NCBI GenBank assembly: GCA_016184105.1 | Contig: JACPDI010000012.1 | Location: 10,506-74,505, forward strand | DNA length: 64,000 nt | From: Acidobacteriota bacterium | GTDB lineage: Bacteria; Acidobacteriota; Vicinamibacteria; Vicinamibacterales; 2-12-FULL-66-21 | Reading direction: 5' to 3' | Shown: piece after piece, positions 48,001 through 63,932 of the stretch | Layout of the letters: each line of letters opens with the position of its first letter | How positions within the stretch are numbered: the stretch's first letter is position 1 | Position numbers and translations under genes: made by a program | The notes under the pieces: generated by a model | What the model was told of the DNA's origin: nothing | Database searches by the model: none | The model's input: the letters and a program-made list of their open reading frames with translations, nothing else

Positions 48001-49224
48001 CTACACGCCGTGCCCGTAGCCGTGTTCCGTGGCATGCGTCGCCGCGGCGGCCGGCGTTGACGCGTGAATTTCCTGCCGCACGCGGTCGAGGACCATCACG
48101 AGGTCGTCATCGTTGACGGTCTTCTGGATGTCGGCAAGCGCGATCACGCCCCGGTAGACCCGATCCAGCTCGAGGCGCGACAGCTCTATCCCGAGCTGCT
48201 CGCACCGGCGCTGGACCGCGTGACGGCCGGAGTGCTTGCCGAGCACCAGCGTCGCGGCCGGAACTCCGACGTCCTCCGGACGCATGATTTCATACGTCCG
48301 GCGGTCCTTCAGGATGCCGTCCTGGTGGATCCCCGCCTCGTGCGCAAACGCGTTCGCGCCGACGATGGCCTTGTTCGCCTGCACGTGCTGGCCGGTGAGA
48401 TCCGTCAGCAACTGGCTGGTCCGATACAGCTCCGGCGTGTTGATCGCCGTCGAGAAGGGATGGCGGTCGGCCCTGACGCGCGTCGCCATCACGACTTCCT
48501 CGAGCGACGCGTTGCCCGCGCGCTCGCCGACGCCATTGATCGTGCACTCCACCTGCCGCGCACCCGCCCGCACCGCCGCCAGGCTGTTGGCCGCCGCCAG
48601 GCCGAGGTCGTCGTGGCAATGCGTGCTGAAGATCACCGAGTCGGCGCCCGGCACGCGCGTGCGGATGGCGGTGAAGAAGTCGAAGATCTCGTCGGGGGTC
48701 GAGTAGCCGACGGTATCCGGGAGGTTGATGGTCGTGCAGCCCGCCTCGATCACCGCGTCGATCACGCGGCAGAGGAACTCCATGTCGCTGCGCGTGGCAT
48801 CCTCGGCCGAGAACTGCACGTCGTCGGTGAACTGGCGGGCGCGACGCACCGCGGCGACCGCCGCCTCGAGGCAGGCGTCGCGCGAGATGCGGAGCTTCCG
48901 TTCGAGGTGCAGGTCGGAGGTGGCGATGAAGGTGTGGATCCGCGGGCCGCGGGCCGGCGCGAGCGACCAGCCGGCGCGGTCGATGTCCGCGGCGCACGCC
49001 CGCGCCAGAGCGGCGATCCGGGGCTCGCGCACCTCCTGCGCGATCCGCCGGACCGCCTCTGCGTCGGCGTCCGACGCAATCGAGAAACCCGCTTCGATGA
49101 TGTCGGCTCCCAGCCGCGCCAGCTGCCGCGCCATCGACAGTTTCTCGTCGATGCGCATCGAGAAACCGGGGGCCTGCTCGCCGTCACGGAGGGTGGTATC
49201 AAACACCAGCAGACGTTCTTTCAT
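48001..49224 (-). CDS. leuA: 2-isopropylmalate synthase lacking the regulatory domain
   Basis: 407 residues. The catalytic TIM barrel is complete: [91 protein letters not shown], and [15 protein letters not shown] with LGKHSGRHA. The chain stops after the accessory helices ([18 protein letters not shown], then [12 protein letters not shown]). Typical LeuA has ~500-550 residues with a C-terminal allosteric leucine-binding domain; here it is absent. Feedback inhibition by leucine may therefore be lost or replaced by transcriptional control. Homocitrate or citramalate synthase is an alternative, but the leuB partner favours LeuA. Confidence 0.88.
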   Translation of the reverse strand: MKERLLVFDTTLRDGEQAPGFSMRIDEKLSMARQLARLGADIIEAGFSIASDADAEAVRRIAQEVREPRIAALARACAADIDRAGWSLAPARGPRIHTFIATSDLHLERKLRISRDACLEAAVAAVRRARQFTDDVQFSAEDATRSDMEFLCRVIDAVIEAGCTTINLPDTVGYSTPDEIFDFFTAIRTRVPGADSVIFSTHCHDDLGLAAANSLAAVRAGARQVECTINGVGERAGNASLEEVVMATRVRADRHPFSTAINTPELYRTSQLLTDLTGQHVQANKAIVGANAFAHEAGIHQDGILKDRRTYEIMRPEDVGVPAATLVLGKHSGRHAVQRRCEQLGIELSRLELDRVYRGVIALADIQKTVNDDDLVMVLDRVRQEIHASTPAAAATHATEHGYGHGV

Positions 49225-49261
49225 GACCTAGTGTTTGTACGCCCGGCGCCGCCATGCTGGC

Positions 49262-49290
49262 AAATTTATAATGTTTAATATTTGATAAAA
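49262..49290. promoter_or_regulatory. AT-rich leuA-lysR intergenic operator/promoter
   Basis: Within GC-rich DNA, 49262-49291 is nearly all A/T and contains TATAAT (49267-49272) and an imperfect dyad TTTAT ... ATAAA (arms near 49265-49269 and 49285-49289), resembling a LysR T-N11-A site. It lies between divergent leuA and lysR and is the obvious site for control of both. Confidence 0.5.
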
Positions 49291-49297
49291 TTACCTT

Positions 49298-50188
49298 ATG
49301 GAAATCCAGGAACTTCGGGTGTTCGTCACCGTGGCCGCCGAGCGCAGCTTCTCGCGGGCGGCGCGCAAGCTCGGTCGCACCCAGCCGGCGATCAGCCAGG
49401 CGATCCGCCGCCTGGAGGACGAACTGGGGGAGCCGCTCGTGGACCGCTCCGCCCGCGACGGGACGCTGACCGAGGCGGGCGTCACGTTCCGGGAGTACGC
49501 GCAGCGCGTGCTCGATCTGGCCGCCGAGGCGGAGCGCGCCATCTTGGAGCTGCGGGACGTCCAGCGAGGGCGCGTGCTGATCGGCTCCAACGAGGCGGCG
49601 GTGCACACGTTGCTGCCGCTCGTCGCGGTGTTTCAGGGAGCGTATCCCGGCGTGCAGGTGGACGTGCGGCGCGTGCCCGCGCGGCAGATGGCGCACGAGG
49701 TGCTGTCGCGCGCGCTCGACTTCGGCGTGCTCACGTTTCATCCCGGGGAGCGGGGCCTGCAGTCGCTCGTCATCGGGTCCGACGAGCTCGTGCTCCTGAC
49801 GTCTCCCTCGCACCCGTTCGCCAGGCGGCGGACGGTGAAGCTGGAGGAGGTCGGCCGCGATTCGGTCATCGCCCACAACGACCCCTCTCCCGCGCGCGAT
49901 CGCGTCCTGCGCGCGTACGAGGAGCGGCACGCGCCGGTCAACATCACGATGGCGCTGCCGAGCCTCGATGCGATCAAGCGTGCCGTGGAAATGAAGATGG
50001 GCGTGGCGCTGCTGCCCCGGCGCTGTGCGCTGTCGGAGCTGGCGCTGGGCCAGCTGTCGGCGGTACGGGTGCCGGAACTCCGGATTGCCCGTCACGTGCG
50101 GCTCATCTACCGGCAGGCGGGCGAGCGCTCGCACGCCGCGGCCGCGTTTCTCGAGACGGCTCAGACGGCCGCGAAGTCTCTCAAGTAA
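49298..50188 (+). CDS. LysR-family transcriptional regulator
   Basis: 296 codons. N-terminal winged HTH: MEIQELRVFVTVAAERSFSRAARKLGRTQPAISQAIRRLEDELGEPL, in pieces. The effector domain starts RGRVLIGSNEAAVHTLLPLVAVFQGAYPGVQV and includes LDFGVLTFHPGERGL and GVALLPRRCALSEL. It is divergent to leuA-leuB and convergent with leuC-leuD, and likely controls leucine synthesis; many LysR proteins sense a pathway intermediate. No Shine-Dalgarno site is visible before the ATG. The 3' end overlaps leuD by 28 bases. Confidence 0.88.
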   Translation: MEIQELRVFVTVAAERSFSRAARKLGRTQPAISQAIRRLEDELGEPLVDRSARDGTLTEAGVTFREYAQRVLDLAAEAERAILELRDVQRGRVLIGSNEAAVHTLLPLVAVFQGAYPGVQVDVRRVPARQMAHEVLSRALDFGVLTFHPGERGLQSLVIGSDELVLLTSPSHPFARRRTVKLEEVGRDSVIAHNDPSPARDRVLRAYEERHAPVNITMALPSLDAIKRAVEMKMGVALLPRRCALSELALGQLSAVRVPELRIARHVRLIYRQAGERSHAAAAFLETAQTAAKSLK

Positions 50189-50757
50189 GGGAGCCTGGCG
50201 GCCAGGGCCTGCACGTCCTCAGGGCGCTCCCGCAGCAGTCCGGTCGCGTCCCAGGCGCCCGTGAGGAAGGCGTCGCGCGCCGCATCGGGGAGCGCTGCGC
50301 CGACGCGCAGCGTGCCGGCCGCGACCGCACCCTGTTCGAGGTCCACGGTCACCACGAGGCTCGGATCCGCTTCGATGGCGTCCATGAGCGCCGCAGCATC
50401 CGTCCTGCGGACGGTGAGGCAGGGGAGCCCCAGCGCGACGGCATTGCCAAAGAAGATCTCGGAGAATGACTCGCCCACAATCGCCCGAATCCCGTTGCGG
50501 TAGATGGCCTGCGGCGCGTGCTCGCGTGACGATCCGCACCCGAAGTTGCGGTTCACGATCATCACCGTCGCGCCGGCGAACCGCGGGTCATCCAGCGGAT
50601 GACCGGGGCGCGCCGCGCGGTCGTCTTCGAACAGATGTCGCTCGAGCCCTTCGAAGGTGATCGCCTTCAGGAAGCGCGCCGGGATGATGCGATCCGTGTC
50701 GACCTCGTCGCCGCGCACGGGCAGCGCGCGGCCGGTCACTCGCGCGACGGCACTCAT
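50161..50757 (-). CDS. leuD: 3-isopropylmalate dehydratase small subunit
   Basis: 198 residues from ATG 50757, overlapping the leuC stop by four bases (ATGA). The swivel-domain motif [12 protein letters not shown], then [26 protein letters not shown] (in pieces) and [20 protein letters not shown], are diagnostic. It pairs with LeuC to isomerise 2- to 3-isopropylmalate. The open frame extends to 52035, but that part is antisense or out of frame to leuC. Confidence 0.95.
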   Translation of the reverse strand: MSAVARVTGRALPVRGDEVDTDRIIPARFLKAITFEGLERHLFEDDRAARPGHPLDDPRFAGATVMIVNRNFGCGSSREHAPQAIYRNGIRAIVGESFSEIFFGNAVALGLPCLTVRRTDAAALMDAIEADPSLVVTVDLEQGAVAAGTLRVGAALPDAARDAFLTGAWDATGLLRERPEDVQALAARLPYLRDFAAV

Positions 50758-52178
50758 GCGGTCACCTCCGCTGCCGGGAGCAGGAGCGTTCTCACGTCGA
50801 CGACCTCTCCAGCCACCGCGGCGGCCGCCACCATGGCCGGGCTCATGAGGAGCGTCCGTCCTGTCGGGCTCCCCTGCCGCCCCTTGAAATTGCGATTGGA
50901 CGAGGAGGCGCAGATCTCCCGGCCGTTCAATCGATCCGAATTCATCGCGAGGCACATCGAGCAGCCGGCCGCGCGCCAGTCGAAGCCCGCGTCCCGGAAG
51001 ACGCGGTCGAGCCCCTCTCGCTCGGCGGCCGCCCTCACGGCCTGCGATCCCGGCACGACGATCGCGCGGACGCGGGACGCCACGCGCCGGCCGCGCAGGA
51101 CGCGCGCGGCCTCCTGCAGATCGGACAGCCGCGCGTTGGTGCACGACCCGATGAACGCCACGTCGATCGGGGTGCCCGCAATGCGCGCGCCGGCCGGCAG
51201 TCCCATGAAGGCCAGCGCTTCCGCCGTGGAGCCCCTCTGCTCGGGGGGCACGTCGCGCTCGGCGGGAATCTTCTGGCTCACGCCGACCGACTGTCCGGGG
51301 TTGATGCCCCAGGTGACCGTCGGCTCGATGTGCTCTGCACGCAGGTGCACCAGGTCGTCGTAGGCCGCGTCGCGATCCGACGCGATCGAGCGCCACCACC
51401 GTTTCGCGCGCTCGAAGGCGTCTCCCTGCGGCGCGAACGGCCGTCCTTCCAGGTACGCGAAGGTGGTCTCGTCCGGGTTCACGTATCCCGCCCGCGCGCC
51501 CCCTTCGATGGACATGTTGCAGATCGTCATGCGCTCGTCCATCGACATCCGCTCGATCGCGTCGCCGCCGTACTCGTAGGCGTAGCCGACGCCGCCGTTC
51601 ACGCCCAGCTCGCGGATGATCGACAGGATGACGTCCTTCGCGTACACGCCCTCTGCCAGGCGGCCCGTGACGCTGATCCGCCGCACCTTCAGCGGCTCCA
51701 TCGCGAGGCACTGCGATGCCAGCACGTCGCGCACCTGCGAGGTGCCGATCCCGAAGGCGATCGCCCCGAACGCACCGTGCGTGGACGTATGGCTGTCGCC
51801 GCACGCAATCGTCATCCCCGGCTGCGTCAGCCCCAGCTCCGGCCCGATCACGTGCACGATTCCCTGCCGGCCGGTGCCCATGTCGAACAGCGGGATGCCG
51901 TGCTCGCGGCAGTTTCGTTCGAGCGACGCCATCATCTGCTCGGCCATCAGATCCGCGAACGGCCGTCGCTGGTCCTCGGTCGGGACGATGTGATCGATCG
52001 TGGCGAAGGTCCGTTCCGGGAACCGCACGTTCCACCCGCGCGCGCGCAGCATGTCGAACGCCTGCGGGCTCGTCACCTCATGCACGAGGTGGAGGCCGAC
52101 GAACAGCTGGTCGTGCCCGTTCGGCAGCACGCGCACGCGATGCTGCTGCCAGACCTTCTGGAGGAGAGTCGATGACAT
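50754..52178 (-). CDS. leuC: 3-isopropylmalate dehydratase large subunit
   Basis: 474 residues of the aconitase family. Substrate and Fe-S motifs: [64 protein letters not shown], and [34 protein letters not shown] (in pieces); the three cysteines of the [4Fe-4S] cluster are present. leuD overlaps its end. The unit starts separately from leuA-leuB, about 3 kb away with lysR between. Confidence 0.96.
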   Translation of the reverse strand: MSSTLLQKVWQQHRVRVLPNGHDQLFVGLHLVHEVTSPQAFDMLRARGWNVRFPERTFATIDHIVPTEDQRRPFADLMAEQMMASLERNCREHGIPLFDMGTGRQGIVHVIGPELGLTQPGMTIACGDSHTSTHGAFGAIAFGIGTSQVRDVLASQCLAMEPLKVRRISVTGRLAEGVYAKDVILSIIRELGVNGGVGYAYEYGGDAIERMSMDERMTICNMSIEGGARAGYVNPDETTFAYLEGRPFAPQGDAFERAKRWWRSIASDRDAAYDDLVHLRAEHIEPTVTWGINPGQSVGVSQKIPAERDVPPEQRGSTAEALAFMGLPAGARIAGTPIDVAFIGSCTNARLSDLQEAARVLRGRRVASRVRAIVVPGSQAVRAAAEREGLDRVFRDAGFDWRAAGCSMCLAMNSDRLNGREICASSSNRNFKGRQGSPTGRTLLMSPAMVAAAAVAGEVVDVRTLLLPAAEVTA

Positions 52179-52441
52179 GGTTGAAGGATGATCGTAGCAC
52201 GGCCCGCAGACCGCCAGGCACAGCCCTTGCGACAGCCGAGCTCAGACCGCACGTTCGGAGCGGGTTATGTCAGCAATTGCGTACCTGTCGGGAAACAGCG
52301 AAAGCAATATTCGCCGCCTCGCCAGGTGCGGCTGTGTGGTGGTTCCGCCGGCAGGGCAGAAATGACCGCGACAGCGCTCACACGCTGGTGGCGAGGCGCG
52401 AGACGATATACTCGATCGTTCTCTTTCTGATCTGATCCTGG

Positions 52442-54736
52442 ATGGATTTCCTGTCCTCCCTTAACGGCGCGCAGCAGGAAGCGGTGCTGCACACCGACGG
52501 CGCGCTGCTGATCCTGGCGGGCGCCGGATCGGGCAAGACGCGCGTGATTACGTACCGCATCGCGTACCTGATCGGCAACGGCTTCGCCGAACCCGGGGAG
52601 GTCCTCGCCGTCACCTTCACGAACAAGGCGGCCGACGAGATGCGCGAGCGCGTGCAGGCGCTCATCGGCGACGACAGCCGCACGGTCTGGCTCTCCACCT
52701 TCCACGCGCTCTGCGCGCGGCTCCTGCGGCGCGAGGCGCCCGCGATCGGCCTCACGCGCGACTTCGTCATCTACGACTCCTCGGACCAGGTCGCCGTCGT
52801 CAAGCAGGCGATGCGGCAGCTCGGGATGGACGACAAGAGCCTGCAGCCGCGCCAGGCGCTCGGCCGGATCAGCAGCGCCAAGAACCAGATGCAGAGCCCC
52901 GGGCAGCTGCGCGGCGGCGGCTGGAGCCTGCGCGACGAGCAGATCGCGAAGATCTACGACTTCTACGTGCGCGCGCTCGCCGATGCGAACGCGCTCGACT
53001 TCGACGACCTGCTGCTCAGGACGGTGGATCTGTTCGAGGCGTCCGAGGCGGTGCGGACCAGGTACGCGCGGAAATTCAAGTTCGTGATGGTCGACGAGTA
53101 CCAGGACACGAACCGCCCGCAGTACCTGCTGATCAAGCGGCTCGCCGCAATCCATCGCAACCTGTGCGTCGTGGGAGACCCGGATCAGTCGATCTACAAG
53201 TGGCGCGGCGCCGACCTGCGCAACATCCTCGATTTCGAGCAGGACTTCCCCGAGGCGAAGGTCGTGCGCCTCGAGCAGAACTACCGCTCCTCGCAGGTGA
53301 TCCTCGACGCCGCGTCGGCCGTGATCGGCAGGAACCGCAACCGCAAGGACAAGCGGCTGTGGACGGACCGCTCGGGCGGCGAGCCGATCGCGTACTTCCG
53401 CGGCGGCGACGAAATCGAGGAAGCCGACTTCATCATGCGCACCATCCGGCAGGCGCGCGCCGAGGATGTCGAGTCCACGATTGCCGTCCTGTACCGGACC
53501 AACGCACAGTCGCGCGTGATCGAGGACGCGCTCATGCGCGAGGGGATCGCGTACAAGATCATCGGCGGCGTCCGCTTCTACGAGCGCAAGGAAATCAAGG
53601 ACGCCCTCGCGTACCTCAAGCTGATCATCAACCCTCACGATGACGTGAGCCTGCGCCGGGTGATCAACGTGCCGGCGCGAGGGATCGGCAAGAGCGTGCT
53701 CGACGGCCTGCAGGCCGTCGAGCCGTCCGACATCGAGCGCGATACGCCGCCGCTCCTGGTGGCGGGCCTCCAGGAGTCCTCCTCGTCGCGCTCGCTCTGG
53801 GCGAAGCTGGTGTACGCGATCGAGCAGAAGTCGCTTCCGCCCCGCGCGGTCGCGTCCCTGCGCGCGTTCCGCGATCTGATCGCGGGCCTTGCCGAGGTCG
53901 CGCGACGCGAGGCCGTTTCGATCGCCATCGGAAAGATGCTCGACCAGACGGGCTACCTTCGGGAGCTGCGCGAAGAGCAGTCCGAGGAGGCCGAGGGTCG
54001 AATCGAGAACCTGATGGAGCTGGTCTCCGCCGCGCGCGAGTACGAGTCGCGGGACCAGGAGGCTTCGCTCGGCGGCTTCGTGGACCGGCTGTCGCTCCTC
54101 TCGGAAGCGGACGAGGAGGCGGGCAACCGCGACGCCCGCGTCTGGATGATGACGATGCACGCGGCCAAGGGGCTCGAGTTTCCGGTGGTCGTGCTCGCCG
54201 GCCTCGAAGAGGGACTCTTCCCGCACTCGCGATCGAGCGACGACCTCGAGGAGCTCGAAGAGGAGAGGCGCCTCTGCTACGTCGGCATGACGCGGGCGCA
54301 GGCCCGGCTCGTGCTGACGGGCGCGGCGCGCCGACGGGTGTTCGGCGAGTACCAGGGCACGCAGCCGTCCCGCTTCATCGCGGAAATGCCCCCGGACCTG
54401 CTGAAGGTCATGACGCCGGCGTGGGCCGCCCCCACACAGGAATCGTTCGCGCACTCACATTACGAGTTCCGCACCAACCCCTACGGGCGCCGCGGCCGCC
54501 GGCCGGACCGCTGGCACGAGGAACCCGCCGCCAAGGGGACCTACGTGTACGAGGACGAGGACCAGTCGTCGCTGTCCGGCGTGAAAGCCGGCATGCGGGT
54601 GCGGCATCCGCAGTTCGGCGTGGGCACCGTGGTGTCCGTCGAAGCCCATAACGACGACGAGAAGATCACGGTGCGGTTCCTGACTGTCGGCCAGAAGAAG
54701 CTGCTGGCACGATACGCCCGTCTAGAACGAGCCTGA
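52442..54736 (+). CDS. pcrA: ATP-dependent DNA helicase, PcrA/UvrD family
   Basis: 764 residues, a typical SF1A helicase. Q motif LNGAQQEAV, motif I AGAGSGKTRV, Ia VTFTNKAADEMRERV, II VDEYQDTN, III VGDPDQSIYKWRGAD, IV EQNYRSS, V MTMHAAKGLEFPVV, VI EERRLCYVGMTRAQARL. The C-terminus has the Tudor-like domain that binds RNA polymerase in PcrA/UvrD (GVKAGMRVRHPQFGVGTVV and KKLLARYARLE). It acts in nucleotide excision repair, recombination control and replication restart. TATACT 30-40 bases upstream is a candidate -10. The 3' end overlaps the convergent lipoprotein gene by 71 bases. Confidence 0.95.
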   Translation: MDFLSSLNGAQQEAVLHTDGALLILAGAGSGKTRVITYRIAYLIGNGFAEPGEVLAVTFTNKAADEMRERVQALIGDDSRTVWLSTFHALCARLLRREAPAIGLTRDFVIYDSSDQVAVVKQAMRQLGMDDKSLQPRQALGRISSAKNQMQSPGQLRGGGWSLRDEQIAKIYDFYVRALADANALDFDDLLLRTVDLFEASEAVRTRYARKFKFVMVDEYQDTNRPQYLLIKRLAAIHRNLCVVGDPDQSIYKWRGADLRNILDFEQDFPEAKVVRLEQNYRSSQVILDAASAVIGRNRNRKDKRLWTDRSGGEPIAYFRGGDEIEEADFIMRTIRQARAEDVESTIAVLYRTNAQSRVIEDALMREGIAYKIIGGVRFYERKEIKDALAYLKLIINPHDDVSLRRVINVPARGIGKSVLDGLQAVEPSDIERDTPPLLVAGLQESSSSRSLWAKLVYAIEQKSLPPRAVASLRAFRDLIAGLAEVARREAVSIAIGKMLDQTGYLRELREEQSEEAEGRIENLMELVSAAREYESRDQEASLGGFVDRLSLLSEADEEAGNRDARVWMMTMHAAKGLEFPVVVLAGLEEGLFPHSRSSDDLEELEEERRLCYVGMTRAQARLVLTGAARRRVFGEYQGTQPSRFIAEMPPDLLKVMTPAWAAPTQESFAHSHYEFRTNPYGRRGRRPDRWHEEPAAKGTYVYEDEDQSSLSGVKAGMRVRHPQFGVGTVVSVEAHNDDEKITVRFLTVGQKKLLARYARLERA

Positions 54737-55130
54737 CGACAATCCAGCGTCCGACGGCGCCGCCCGTCTCCGCGCGCTCAATCGTGACCTCGATCGGCCG
54801 CTCCGCGACCGTCCCCGCGCGATGGACCTGCGCGCGCAGCGTCACCGTCCTGCTGACCAGGGTGGCGGTCGTGTCGTCGTGTGAGTGCAGGGGATCGGCC
54901 AGGCTCAGGCGGGTGACATGAGAGCTGGTCGAGGCGGGGCGCCGTCGCGGAGCGCTGATGCCGGCCAGGCGGAAATGCCCGACGGCGCCATCGCGCTTCG
55001 GATCGAGCGTGACCAGGGCGACGTTTGCCAGCGCGACGTCGTCCGCCGCGGCGCACGCGTCGAAGTAGCCGCGCAGAAGGTGTTCTTCCGCGCGGCCGCC
55101 GCATGCCACGGTGAGGAGCGCCACGAGCAT
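54666..55130 (-). CDS. Small putative lipoprotein, paralogue of the next gene
   Basis: 154 residues from ATG 55130. MLVALLTVACGGRAEEH is a short lipoprotein-type signal with a candidate lipobox cysteine at residue 10. The region LLRGYFDACAAADDVALANVALVTL, and RDGAVGHFRLAGIS, can be aligned with the neighbouring lipoprotein's ILRKYFQANQLRDQSTVGNVATVEF and DGTVQSFDVTGVS. A C-terminal EVTIERAETGGAVGRWIVV parallels VTMEKATLKGP...DGRWIIT there. It begins 23 bases after its paralogue ends. The function is unknown; an envelope location is expected. Confidence 0.65.
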   Translation of the reverse strand: MLVALLTVACGGRAEEHLLRGYFDACAAADDVALANVALVTLDPKRDGAVGHFRLAGISAPRRRPASTSSHVTRLSLADPLHSHDDTTATLVSRTVTLRAQVHRAGTVAERPIEVTIERAETGGAVGRWIVVRLVLDGRIVPAASSGRQSGTAP

Positions 55131-55153
55131 CGCGCAGCGCGATCGCGCGACGG

Positions 55154-55873
55154 CTATTTCCCCTTGATGTCGGTGATGATCCAGCGGCCGTCGCGCTCGC
55201 CGGCCGGGCCTTTCAGCGTCGCCTTCTCCATCGTCACCACGAGGATGCGGTCGACGACTTCCCCCTGCGGCTTCTTGACCTTCGCGGTGACCGTCACGTC
55301 CTTGGAGATCAGCTCGCCGTCGTACTCGGTCATGTCGATCGGCTTGAGCGAGTTGAACGTGCTCAGCTCGGCGACCCTGGTTTCCGTCGACAGCTTGCGG
55401 CGGGTCTCGGCGAGCCGCTGCGTGTGCTCGACGCGATCGGCCACCCACTTGGACCACGACGCGTGCAGCTCGGCATCCTTCCCGCGGAGCGGCTTGTTCT
55501 GCCCGGCGGCGCGCGTCACGCGGTCGATCTCCTGTGCGTTGTCCTTCTGGTACTTGTTGACTTCCTTGCTGAACGCGTCGTTGTCCTCCTTGGCCTTCCG
55601 GAACTCCTCCGCGTACTGGCGGATGTTCAGCGTCCGGCGCCGCTCTTCGCTGACGCCGGTGACGTCGAAGCTCTGAACGGTGCCGTCCGTCGTCGCATCG
55701 AACTCGACGGTGGCGACGTTCCCGACCGTGGACTGGTCGCGGAGCTGGTTGGCCTGGAAGTATTTCCGAAGAATCTGCTGCTCGCCGGAGTAGCCCGAGC
55801 AGGCAGATGCAGAAACGAGTGCGGAGACCGCGGCAAGCGCCGCAGCGACCGTGAGCACGAACCGTCGCGGCAT
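55154..55873 (-). CDS. Putative lipoprotein of unknown function
   Basis: 239 residues with GGAGGAGG 7 bases before ATG 55873. Signal and lipobox: MPRRFVLTVAAALAAVSALV, then SASAC. The mature part has a beta-rich N-terminal piece (GNVATVEFDATTDGTVQSF) and a long charged helical middle (YAEEFRKAKEDNDAFSKEVN, VADRVEHTQRLAETRRKL). A second beta-rich piece follows (ELISKDVTVTAKVKKPQGEV, DGRWIITDIKGK). It is probably anchored in an envelope membrane. It lies between gyrA (32-base gap) and its own shorter paralogue. I do not recognise the family. Confidence 0.7.
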   Translation of the reverse strand: MPRRFVLTVAAALAAVSALVSASACSGYSGEQQILRKYFQANQLRDQSTVGNVATVEFDATTDGTVQSFDVTGVSEERRRTLNIRQYAEEFRKAKEDNDAFSKEVNKYQKDNAQEIDRVTRAAGQNKPLRGKDAELHASWSKWVADRVEHTQRLAETRRKLSTETRVAELSTFNSLKPIDMTEYDGELISKDVTVTAKVKKPQGEVVDRILVVTMEKATLKGPAGERDGRWIITDIKGK

Positions 55874-55905
55874 GACAACCTCCTCCAGGACGCGCGTGGC
55901 GCTCC

Positions 55906-62085
<6,180 letters not shown>

Positions 62086-62435
62086 TCGTCTCCTCGCGGG
62101 GCCGCCTGTTTCGTGGCCCTGTATTTCTTCAATGTGCAACTCAGTTCACCGCCACTGTTGCGGCGGTTGTCACTGCGGCGCGGGTGGCCTCGTGGCGGCC
62201 TTGTATTTCCAATAATCGTCTAGAAAATAGAATAAAAAGTATATCAAGAATTAGGTGCTGTTGAAAAGCGGACGGCAGCCACTTAATCCTTGAAAATCAA
62301 TAAATTAGGCTGTGCACGGATCCGGGGTGCGGGTGCGCATGCTCCGGCCACGTACGGCGGACAAAATCAGGCCCGCAGATCATCGACAGAACACCCACAC
62401 CTCGCCGGAGAGAACACTGTGGAAAACCCGCTGGA
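62086..62435. other. dnaA-dnaN intergenic region: candidate part of oriC
   Basis: 350 bases without a gene. It includes an AT-rich block (62201-62262, and again 62281-62308) that could be the unwinding element. A DnaA box TGTGGAAAA (62418-62426) lies next to the dnaA stop. A candidate dnaN promoter reads TATACT on the minus strand (62243-62238) with a weak -35 TTCAAC 16 bases upstream. Bounding GC-rich hairpins (for example CCGCC / GGCGG near 62151-62165) are present. Confidence 0.55.
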
Positions 62436-63770
62436 CTACCGGAAAGACTCGATGAAACCGGTGATCTGGCTGTTGAAATCCTGGTCGGTCCTGCGCAGCT
62501 CCTCGATCTTCCGGATCGAGTGAATGACGGTCGAGTGGTGCTTGCCGCCGAAGCTCTTGCCGATTTCCGGAAGCGACGCGTTTGTGAGGGCCTTGCACAA
62601 ATACATCGCGATCTGGCGCGGCATCGACACGGACTTGGCGTTGTTGCGCGACTTCAGATCGCCGAACTTCAACTGGTAGAACTCGGACACGAACTTCTGA
62701 ATCTGCTCGATCGTGACCGCCTTCTCCTCGTGGCCCAGCACCTTCCTGAGCACTTCCTGCGCGAGGGACAGCGAAATCTCGCGCCCCGTCAGCGACGCGT
62801 ATGCGATGAGCCGGATGAGCGACCCTTCGAGTTCACGGATGTTCGATTTGATCTTCCCCGCGATGTAGATCGCCACGTCATCGGGCAGCGGGACAGCTTC
62901 CGCTTCCGCCTTGCGCTTGAGAATCGCGACCTTGGTTTCAAGATCGGGGAGCTGGATGTCCGCGATGAGGCCCCACTCGAACCGCGAGCGCAGGCGCTCC
63001 TCGAGCGACGGAATTTCATGGGGAGGACAGTCGCTCGAGATGACAATCTGCTTCTGTGAATCGTAGAGCGAGTTGAACGTGTGGAAGAACTCGGTCTGCG
63101 TTCCTTCCTTGCCGGCGAGAAACTGGACGTCGTCGACGAGAAGGACGTCCACGCTGCGATAGCGCTCGCGGAAGTCCAGGATCTTGTCGTACCGGACCGC
63201 GTTGATCATCTCGTTCATGAACCGCTCGGACGAGATGTACGTCAGCTTCAGGCCGCGCGCGTTCGTCAGCACGTAGTGCCCGATCGCGTGCATCAGGTGC
63301 GTCTTGCCGAGACCCACCCCTCCGTAGATGAACAGCGGGTTGTACGAGCGCGACGGTGCTTCGGCGACGGCGCGCGACGCGGCGTGTGCGAACTGATTGG
63401 AGGGCCCGACGATGAACGTGTCGAACGTGTAGCGGGGATTCAGACCGGCTGGACTCGTGATCAGCGGCTGGTCGATCGCCGGCGTCGGCGGATCCCCCGC
63501 CGCAAACGGGGCCGCTCGCGGCTTCCCGTCGTCGATGACGAACTCGACCGTCGATCCTTTGCGGCCGACTTCGGCGAGCGCCTCGTCGATGACGGCCGCA
63601 TAGTGCTTGACCAGCCAGTCTCGAAACAGGGGGTTGGGCACACAGACCGTGATGGACCCGCCGCTTTCGGAGACGAACGCGGTGGGCTGGAACCAGGTCA
63701 GGAAGCTGTGCCGGTTGACCTTGGCTTCAATGCAGGTCAGAACCTGATCCCAGATGTTAGGGCCTGTCAT
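62436..63770 (-). CDS. dnaA: Chromosomal replication initiator protein DnaA
   Basis: 444 residues. Domain I (IWDQVLTCIEAKVNRHSFLTWF) and a linker lead to domain III AAA+ (NPRYTFDTFIVGPSNQFAHAA, GGVGLGKTHLMHAIGHY, VDVLLVDDVQFLAGKEGTQTEFFHTFN, SSDCPPHEIPSLEERLRSRFEWGL, in pieces). Domain IV carries the DnaA signature (MPRQIAMYLCKALTNASLPEIGKSFGGKHHSTVIHSIRKIEEL, in pieces). Boxes lie on both sides of the gene. It is transcribed leftward toward dnaN, away from the presumed rpmH side. Confidence 0.97.
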   Translation of the reverse strand: MTGPNIWDQVLTCIEAKVNRHSFLTWFQPTAFVSESGGSITVCVPNPLFRDWLVKHYAAVIDEALAEVGRKGSTVEFVIDDGKPRAAPFAAGDPPTPAIDQPLITSPAGLNPRYTFDTFIVGPSNQFAHAASRAVAEAPSRSYNPLFIYGGVGLGKTHLMHAIGHYVLTNARGLKLTYISSERFMNEMINAVRYDKILDFRERYRSVDVLLVDDVQFLAGKEGTQTEFFHTFNSLYDSQKQIVISSDCPPHEIPSLEERLRSRFEWGLIADIQLPDLETKVAILKRKAEAEAVPLPDDVAIYIAGKIKSNIRELEGSLIRLIAYASLTGREISLSLAQEVLRKVLGHEEKAVTIEQIQKFVSEFYQLKFGDLKSRNNAKSVSMPRQIAMYLCKALTNASLPEIGKSFGGKHHSTVIHSIRKIEELRRTDQDFNSQITGFIESFR

Positions 63771-63811
63771 GGGTACGGCTTCTGCCCGACTTTCGCCTCA
63801 TTTTGTGGGCC

Positions 63812-63843
63812 TTTTCCACATCTTTTTCCACAGTTGTGGAAAA
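63812..63843. promoter_or_regulatory. Cluster of three DnaA boxes upstream of dnaA
   Basis: TTTTCCACA at 63812-63820 and again at 63824-63832, and TGTGGAAAA (the reverse) at 63835-63843, separated by 3 and 2 bases. They lie 42-73 bases before the dnaA start. Such clusters serve as oriC or as the autoregulatory site of dnaA. Confidence 0.75.
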
Positions 63844-63932
63844 CTTGGGGGGAGACCCTACCGGGCCGGCGAAACGGGAGGACGGTCAATCTAGCACACG
63901 GACAGAGGGGTCGCAACGCGGACCTATCTGCG

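Noticed and set aside
52265-54454. 729-codon open frame antisense to pcrA
   Set aside because: It is a GC-rich shadow of the helicase gene, whose motifs are complete on the other strand; the antisense product is Arg/His/Asp-rich without any domain.
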